Of a stretch of DNA of 8,109 bases, positions 6,001 through 8,109 are shown in pieces. The stretch lies in the NCBI GenBank assembly GCA_021151615.1, contig JAGKXA010000195.1, positions 1 through 8,109 on the forward strand, given 5' to 3'. Source of the stretch: Cellvibrionaceae bacterium. GTDB lineage: Bacteria > Pseudomonadota > Gammaproteobacteria > Pseudomonadales > Cellvibrionaceae. A model generated the notes under the pieces. The model was given only the letters and a program-made list of their open reading frames with translations. It was not told where the DNA came from and ran no database searches. How positions within the stretch are numbered: the stretch's first letter is position 1; every line of letters starts with the position of its first letter. The position numbers and the translations under genes were made by a program.

Positions 6001-8109
6001 GTACGACCTGCTGGGGCGCGCAACGACACAACGTGGTCCGCAGTTCAATGCCCTGAATCTGGCAGCGGATACCCTGGCTACGGTTAATCAGGCGACGACC
6101 CTGGTGAATCCAAAAACCAGCCAGGAATACGACCGCTGGGGCAACATCACCAAGCGTACGGATGCAGCCGGTAGCTATACGACTTACACCTATAACGCGG
6201 ACAATAAAGTCATTACCGAAGTGTTCTCCGGAACGTCAAACCTGACCCACGAAATTCACTACGACAAACTCGGTCGCAGCGTGGAGGATGTGCAGAAAAA
6301 CAACGGCACTGAAACCCGTAAACGCCGCAGTGAGTACAACCAGGCAGGACAATTAACCGCGAGTGTCGACGGCACCAATGTGCGCACCGAATACGCCTAC
6401 GACGGTTTTGGCAACCAAATTGCCACCCGCAATGGTGTCGGGACAGTTACCGTGGATGCCTTCGATGCCAACGGCAATCAGTTGCGCCACAGTGTGTTAC
6501 GCAACAGCGCAACAGGCAATGTGAATACCACTGCGGATTATTACGTAAGCGCGGGCTCAACCCAGGCAAACCTGAACCTTACCGGCAAGGAAGTGGTGCT
6601 GCAAAGCTACCAATATGACCAGGCGGGTCGCCGTATTGCTGACGGCAAGGTGTCTTCCAGCACGACCGCTATGGAATGGGTCTGGGTGCCCAATCCGACA
6701 TCGGAAGGTGGGTCCTACCAGTACCAATCCGTAACCAGGGTCACTCCCGGTAATGCCAATTACTATCGCTACGACGAGCGCAATAACGTTATCGCGACCC
6801 GTAACCCGACTGGCATCACCAAAACCAACGAGTTCAATTTTGCCAATCAAAAGGTAAAAGAAACTGATGGTAATGGCAGCACTATGTCGTGGGTATACAG
6901 CACAGCTAGTGACTACTCGGTCGGGCAGCTCAAGTCACATACCGATTTGGGTGGCCATACCACCACATACACCTATAACGACTTTGGTCAAACCAAGACG
7001 GAAACCATAGCTGGCCGCACCCGCACCTTTGCTTACACCGAAAACGGCTTGCTCAAATCCATGAGTGAGACCTGGACCCAGGCGTATCATGACGAGGCTA
7101 GAAATGGCAGCACGTCAGGAGGTACTTTCGACAGTATTCACACGCTGACGGATGTTAACTCCTACGATTACAACATTAATGGGCAGCAGGTTCGCAGTAC
7201 ACTCCAGCATACCCGTGTTGGTGAGGTTCCAGACGATATAAGGACCGGCCCTGACGGCGAATCTACCTATTATTTATCAACGAAGATATTGAATAAGGTA
7301 TACACCTACACCACCAACAGCGCCTACGACAGGTTGGGTCGGCTGACCCAAGTAAGTAATCCAAGTGGTGGCCAGGTGTCATCTGCCGGTGCTATCAATG
7401 ATGTCAATACCTTAGGGAATCTAACCTATACCTATGATGAGTTTGGTAACCGTCTGCAAGTATCTGCACGCTATACACCGCTGGGGGGTACGGAAGCGAC
7501 CCAAACTCAAACGTACAGATACGACAACGAAGGCCGCATCATCAATGCCAATGGCATGATCATTGACTATGACAAGGCGGGCCGTCGCTGGCACACCGAG
7601 ACGGCGGGCAGTAACCAATATGCCAACCCCTACAGTGAAAGTACGCCAACCGGGGTCAGCAGCTACCAGAACCTGTACAAATACACCGACACCGGCCAGA
7701 TCCAGAGTATCTCGGGCGGCACGGTGAGCCATGCCACCAACTTCAGCCTTACCGCCATTACTGCCGGTCAGGATGGCTACCTGTCAGTGAAAGACAGTCG
7801 CCAGTACGATAGCCAGGGTTACATGACCTACCAGAAGGCCAACAATACCGAAACCACCAGCGTGTTTTTGGTAGATGGCCGTATGAGTTCACAAACCGTG
7901 AAGGAAAACGGCAAGACGTCGGGTATCACGACTTATACCGACTACGACGGCGCGGGCAACCTGACCAAATACAATTATCAGGTGCACAACTCCAGTGGTA
8001 CTTATCAATACACCCTGACCTATACCAACACCTACGGGCAGGCGGGTAAATTCGACAGCTACAAACAAACTGGCCAAACCGCGCAGAGTTCGCAAAGCGG
8101 CAGCACCAA
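1..8109 (+). CDS. Giant RHS/YD-repeat protein with N-terminal Ig-like repeats, partial at both ends
   Basis: One frame with codons starting at position 2 is open throughout: I translated it by eye and found no stop in 2,702 codons (roughly 290 kDa for this part alone). Position 1 is the last base of a preceding codon and 8108-8109 begin an incomplete one, so the gene runs past both edges and no start or ribosome binding site can be chosen. Residues 1-379 are Ig-like/cadherin-like repeats, 380-424 a linker, and 425-2702 about 75 YD units of the form x-Y-x-Y-D-x-x-G-R/N-x (examples YTYDRKGQL, YVYDKAGRQ, YTYDEFGNR). In known relatives (E. coli Rhs, B. subtilis WapA, Tc toxin B/C subunits, teneurins) YD repeats build a spiral beta-shell that encloses or displays a C-terminal domain. 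There is no cysteine and no membrane segment in the visible part; a signal peptide would lie upstream. E. coli Rhs cores have about 28 repeats, so this array is unusually long. Family assignment is secure; the biological role (adhesin, polymorphic toxin carrier, matrix protein) is open because the C-terminus is missing. Confidence 0.97.
2..163 (+). other. Ig-like (He_PIG type) repeat 0, N-terminally truncated by the window
   Basis: The first 54 residues look like the second half of a bacterial putative-Ig domain. They contain the typical order L-P-S-G-L-x-I-N-x-x-T-G-x-I-S, then P-A-G-T-Y-T-I-x-V-K-A-x-D and a closing beta strand TLTLVV before the next repeat's N-S-A-P-T boundary. He_PIG domains usually read P-x-G-L-x-x-x-x-x-T-G-x-I-S-G-T-P, and here S-N-G-S-V replaces the S-G-T-P step. 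The first half lies upstream of the window, so further Ig-like repeats probably precede it. Confidence 0.75.
164..442 (+). other. Ig-like/cadherin-like (CADG/He_PIG) repeat 1
   Basis: About 93 residues (55-147), starting at A-P-T-A and ending at INVVVANV. Landmarks are F-S-D-D-Q-G-L-T-Y in the first half, G-V-P-A-G-I-T-F-N-S-A-T-R-T-F-S-G in the middle, and V-T-A-T-D-P-Y-G-L-S near the end, the usual dystroglycan-type cadherin-like order. The calcium-site-like D-A-N-G-D of repeats 2 and 3 is reduced to D-D-Q-G here, and the middle loop is short. These repeats generally act as extracellular stalk or ligand-binding modules. Confidence 0.85.
443..784 (+). other. Ig-like/cadherin-like (CADG/He_PIG) repeat 2 with Gly/Ser-rich insertion
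   Basis: About 114 residues (148-261), opening with A-P-V-Y-Q-N and closing with F-N-I-S-V-A-A-Q. It carries FTDANGDALTY, a typical calcium-binding-type loop of cadherin-like repeats, then Y-W-L-S-F-D-A-S-T-R-T-F-S-G-T-P and V-R-A-T-D-P-S-G-L. Compared with repeat 1 it has roughly 20 extra residues between the L-T-Y strand and the L-S-F strand, containing Q-Q-V-T-S-G-G-G-S-E-S-G-G. The same insertion is present in repeat 3. Confidence 0.88.
785..1138 (+). other. Ig-like/cadherin-like (CADG/He_PIG) repeat 3, close relative of repeat 2
   Basis: About 118 residues (262-379). It shares with repeat 2 the opening A-P-V-Y-Q-N, the full FTDANGDALTY loop, the Q-Q-V-x-x-G-G-G-S-E-S-G insertion, the W-L-S-F strand, STRTFSGTPP, and F-N-I-S-V at the end. 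The two are clearly a tandem duplication, but synonymous sites have diverged (for example gatgccaatggcgatgca against gacgccaatggcgatgcg), so it is not recent. It is the last Ig-like repeat before the YD region. Confidence 0.88.
1139..1273 (+). other. Linker between the Ig-like repeats and the YD array
   Basis: About 45 residues (380-424) with neither an Ig-like nor a YD pattern. It is Ala/Gly/Asn-rich at first (F-N-I-A-N-L-A-N-G-A-N-V) and continues through M-A-G-E-V-N-P-Y-V-D-V-L-A-A-I-R-P-I to S-S-A-N-D-V-S, immediately before the first YD unit, T-W-Y-Y-Y-D. It may be a short cap or hinge where the shell begins; I recognise no named domain. Confidence 0.6.
1274..1462 (+). repeat. Composite YD module A (YD pair plus insert)
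   Basis: First example of a higher-order unit: T-W-Y-Y-Y-D-G-Q-G-R-V, then T-V-D-E-K-G-F-L-T-E-T-V-Y-D-E-A-N-N, then a Q-Y pair and a 25-residue Ala/Ser/Gly-rich insert with no YD pattern (M-G-A-V-A-P-A-A-S-S and onward) before the next unit, L-S-Y-N-V-K-G-Q-L. It matches the later modules in the order and spacing of its two YD units but lacks the Asp-Arg/Gln anchor found at the end of five of the other inserts. Confidence 0.65.
1799..2011 (+). repeat. Composite YD module B (YD pair plus 30-residue insert)
   Basis: The order is T-L-Y-Y-Y-D-G-D-S-R-L, T-V-N-V-L-G-D-V, Y-R-Y-N-A-F-G-Q-V, then N-Y-S-N-R followed by an insert at about 1922-2011. The insert's second half (A-A-D-L-A-A-S-V-A-S-L-A-D-A-S) looks helix-prone. 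It ends in K-D-Q-K-I-T, which leads into S-V-Y-N of the next YD unit. Another Ala-rich insert, at about 1661-1741 (E-A-T-L-A-A-N-P-T-D-A-A-V-K-A-A-V), lies just before this module. Confidence 0.7.
2735..3184 (+). repeat. Three consecutive 50-residue (150-nt) periods of paired YD units
   Basis: The motif D-P-x-G-L-x-[LI]-x-T-T-Y begins at 2735 (D-P-T-G-L-N-L), 2885 (D-P-A-G-L-K-L) and 3035 (D-P-L-G-L-G-I), exactly 150 nt apart each time. Each period holds two YD units, the first directly after the D-P motif and the second near its end. The regular phase suggests successive tandem duplication of a two-unit block, or a structural turn of fixed length in the shell. Confidence 0.8.
3122..3310 (+). 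repeat. Composite YD module C (YD pair plus insert)
   Basis: The order is T-W-Y-I-Y-D-D-A-N-Q-L, T-V-N-A-L-G-E-V, N-T-Y-D-A-N-G-R-L, then Q-Y-F-N and a 23-residue insert (3242-3310) rich in Gly, Val and Ala (G-F-G-N-E-V-K-S-I-G-A-I-G). The insert closes with K-D-R-T-T-T before Y-V-Y-D. Its first part overlaps the third 50-residue period, and it is duplicated 348 nt downstream as module D. Confidence 0.78.
3383..3532 (+). repeat. Fourth copy of the 50-residue period, 348 nt downstream of the third
   Basis: This stretch aligns without gaps to 3035-3184, with 27 of 50 residues identical by my count. The match includes the run D-A-N-N-N-S-T-W followed by Y/F-I-Y-D. In that conserved run most DNA differences are in the third codon position (gac/gat, gcc/gct, aac/aat, agc/agt, tat/tac), so the protein sequence has been kept while the DNA drifted. 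The intervening 198 nt hold the second half of module C. Confidence 0.8.
3470..3667 (+). repeat. Composite YD module D (YD pair plus insert)
   Basis: The order is T-W-F-I-Y-D-A-N-N-R-Q, S-I-D-M-L-G-Y-V, Q-Y-D-D-A-G-N-L, then R-Y-S-K-P and a 27-residue Thr/Ser/Pro/Ala-rich insert (3587-3667; K-P-V-T-I-D-T-S-A-Q-A-I-T). The insert closes with P-D-R-T-T-G before Y-V-Y-D. It starts exactly 348 nt after module C. Confidence 0.78.
3674..3889 (+). repeat. Composite YD module E (YD pair plus polar insert)
   Basis: The order is T-G-Y-V-Y-D-K-A-G-R-Q, T-I-D-S-L-G-Y-L, T-I-Y-N-E-L-G-Q-V, then R-R-Y-G-D and a polar Thr/Ser-rich insert (T-R-T-E-S-V-L-Q-T-L-R-G-T-T-N) leading to E-R-Y-T-Y-D. It keeps the module order, but the exit is T-R-G-E-R rather than the D-[RQ] anchor. 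Confidence 0.65.
4403..4594 (+). repeat. Composite YD module F (YD pair plus insert)
   Basis: The order is Q-S-K-V-Y-D-K-L-G-R-V, E-V-D-A-L-N-Q-V, Y-T-Y-D-A-M-G-N-Q, then R-Y-A-R-P and a 25-residue insert (4520-4594; G-T-V-Y-E-I-G-S-A-I-V). The insert closes with T-D-R-V-I-T before I-Q-Y-D. From about 4550 the codon use differs somewhat from neighbouring parts (ata, agg, aga, gga). Confidence 0.72.
4808..5026 (+). repeat. Composite YD module G (YD pair plus long insert)
   Basis: The order is R-T-Y-H-Y-Y-N-S-L-G-Q, D-I-D-A-L-G-F-Y, Y-G-Y-D-A-F-G-N-L, then Y-E-Y-A-N-P. The insert at about 4922-5026 is the longest of the set, with a hydrophobic centre (L-G-A-I-T-T-G-I-I-G-L-P-T-L-P). It ends in K-D-R-S-T-S before Y-L-Y-N. 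The hydrophobic part is too short and too broken by Pro and Gly to be a confident membrane segment. Confidence 0.72.
6842..8107 (+). repeat. Degenerate C-terminal part of the YD array
   Basis: From residue about 2281 the units become irregular. Good YD units remain (YTYNDFGQT, AYDRLGRLT, YTYDEFGNR, YRYDNEGRI, DYDKAGRRW), but they are separated by stretches without the pattern. These lie at about 7082-7150 (H-D-E-A-R-N-G-S-T-S-G-G) and 7202-7310 (V-G-E-V-P-D-D-I-R-T-G-P-D-G-E), with a further loose stretch at 7690-7800. The end is rich in Tyr, Thr, Ser and Gln (T-Y-T-D-Y-D-G-A-G-N-L; Q-T-A-Q-S-S-Q-S-G). In Rhs proteins the last YD units lead into the conserved core-ending segment (DPxG-type) and then a variable tip, but no such motif is reached here. 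Confidence 0.7.

Larger units (their letters stand above)
1274..8107 (+). repeat. YD (RHS) repeat array, about 75 units
   Basis: From residue 425 to 2702 the protein is an almost continuous series of units with a Tyr-Asp (or Tyr-Asn) pair followed two residues later by Gly and usually Arg, Asn, Gln or Glu. Well-formed units include EYDTAGRLV, QYDVLGRTI, FYDAFGRTS, YKYDANGNV, YVYDNDGRL, RYTYDKAGRL, VYDELGRTL, YVYDRTGRQ, YGYDKAGRV, YLYDLAGRN and VYDLLGRAT. A sub-type with A-F-G after the Y-D/N pair occurs repeatedly (near 1628, 1874, 2240, 2387, 3968, 4889 and 5729). Degenerate units include NAFDEVV near 4750 (Gly to Asp) and YDVGSHLIKE near 5534 (Gly to Ser, Arg to His). Unit spacing is about 20-30 residues except where non-YD inserts intervene. 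The count of 75 is by eye and could shift by several units. In Tc toxins and teneurins such arrays form a spiral beta-shell. Confidence 0.95.

Noticed and set aside
1..8109. CRISPR array or non-coding tandem repeat as an explanation of the repetitive DNA
   Set aside because: The repetition is at protein level (the YD motif), varies in DNA sequence and spacing, and stays in one reading frame with many synonymous changes.

Overview
The whole window is the inside of one very large gene. A single + strand reading frame (codons starting at position 2) stays open from the first base to the last, 2,702 complete codons with no stop. Neither the start nor the stop codon lies in the window. The product is an RHS/YD-repeat protein with bacterial Ig-like (He_PIG/CADG, cadherin-like) repeats at its N-terminal side. 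There is no intergenic DNA, RNA gene, promoter, terminator, CRISPR array or insertion sequence visible.

Layout: (1) positions 2-1138 encode one partial and three complete Ig-like repeats; the last two are close relatives and share an unusual Gly/Ser-rich insertion. (2) Positions 1139-1273 encode a linker without repeats. (3) Positions 1274-8107 encode about 75 YD-type units (by eye), some 2,280 residues, expected to coil into a hollow beta-shell as in Tc-toxin B/C subunits, bacterial Rhs proteins and teneurins. The array has internal order: a composite module (two or three YD units plus a 20-35 residue non-YD insert) occurs about seven times between 1274 and 5026, and a 50-residue period is visible from 2735 to 3184 and again at 3383-3532. 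After about 6840 the YD consensus weakens. The Rhs core-terminating motif and the variable C-terminal domain that would reveal a toxin or other payload are not reached.

The organism is most likely a Gram-negative bacterium of moderate G+C (about half by eye), with the standard genetic code. The Ig-plus-YD architecture and sequence flavour recall large proteins of marine and polysaccharide-degrading Gammaproteobacteria such as the Cellvibrio group, but this is a weak, memory-based impression. The protein has no cysteine in 2,702 residues, which fits a secreted or surface-exposed protein. The likely role is a surface or secreted giant protein in which the Ig-like part spans or binds outside the cell and the YD shell scaffolds or encloses a C-terminal domain. 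That role is inferred from family knowledge, not shown here.
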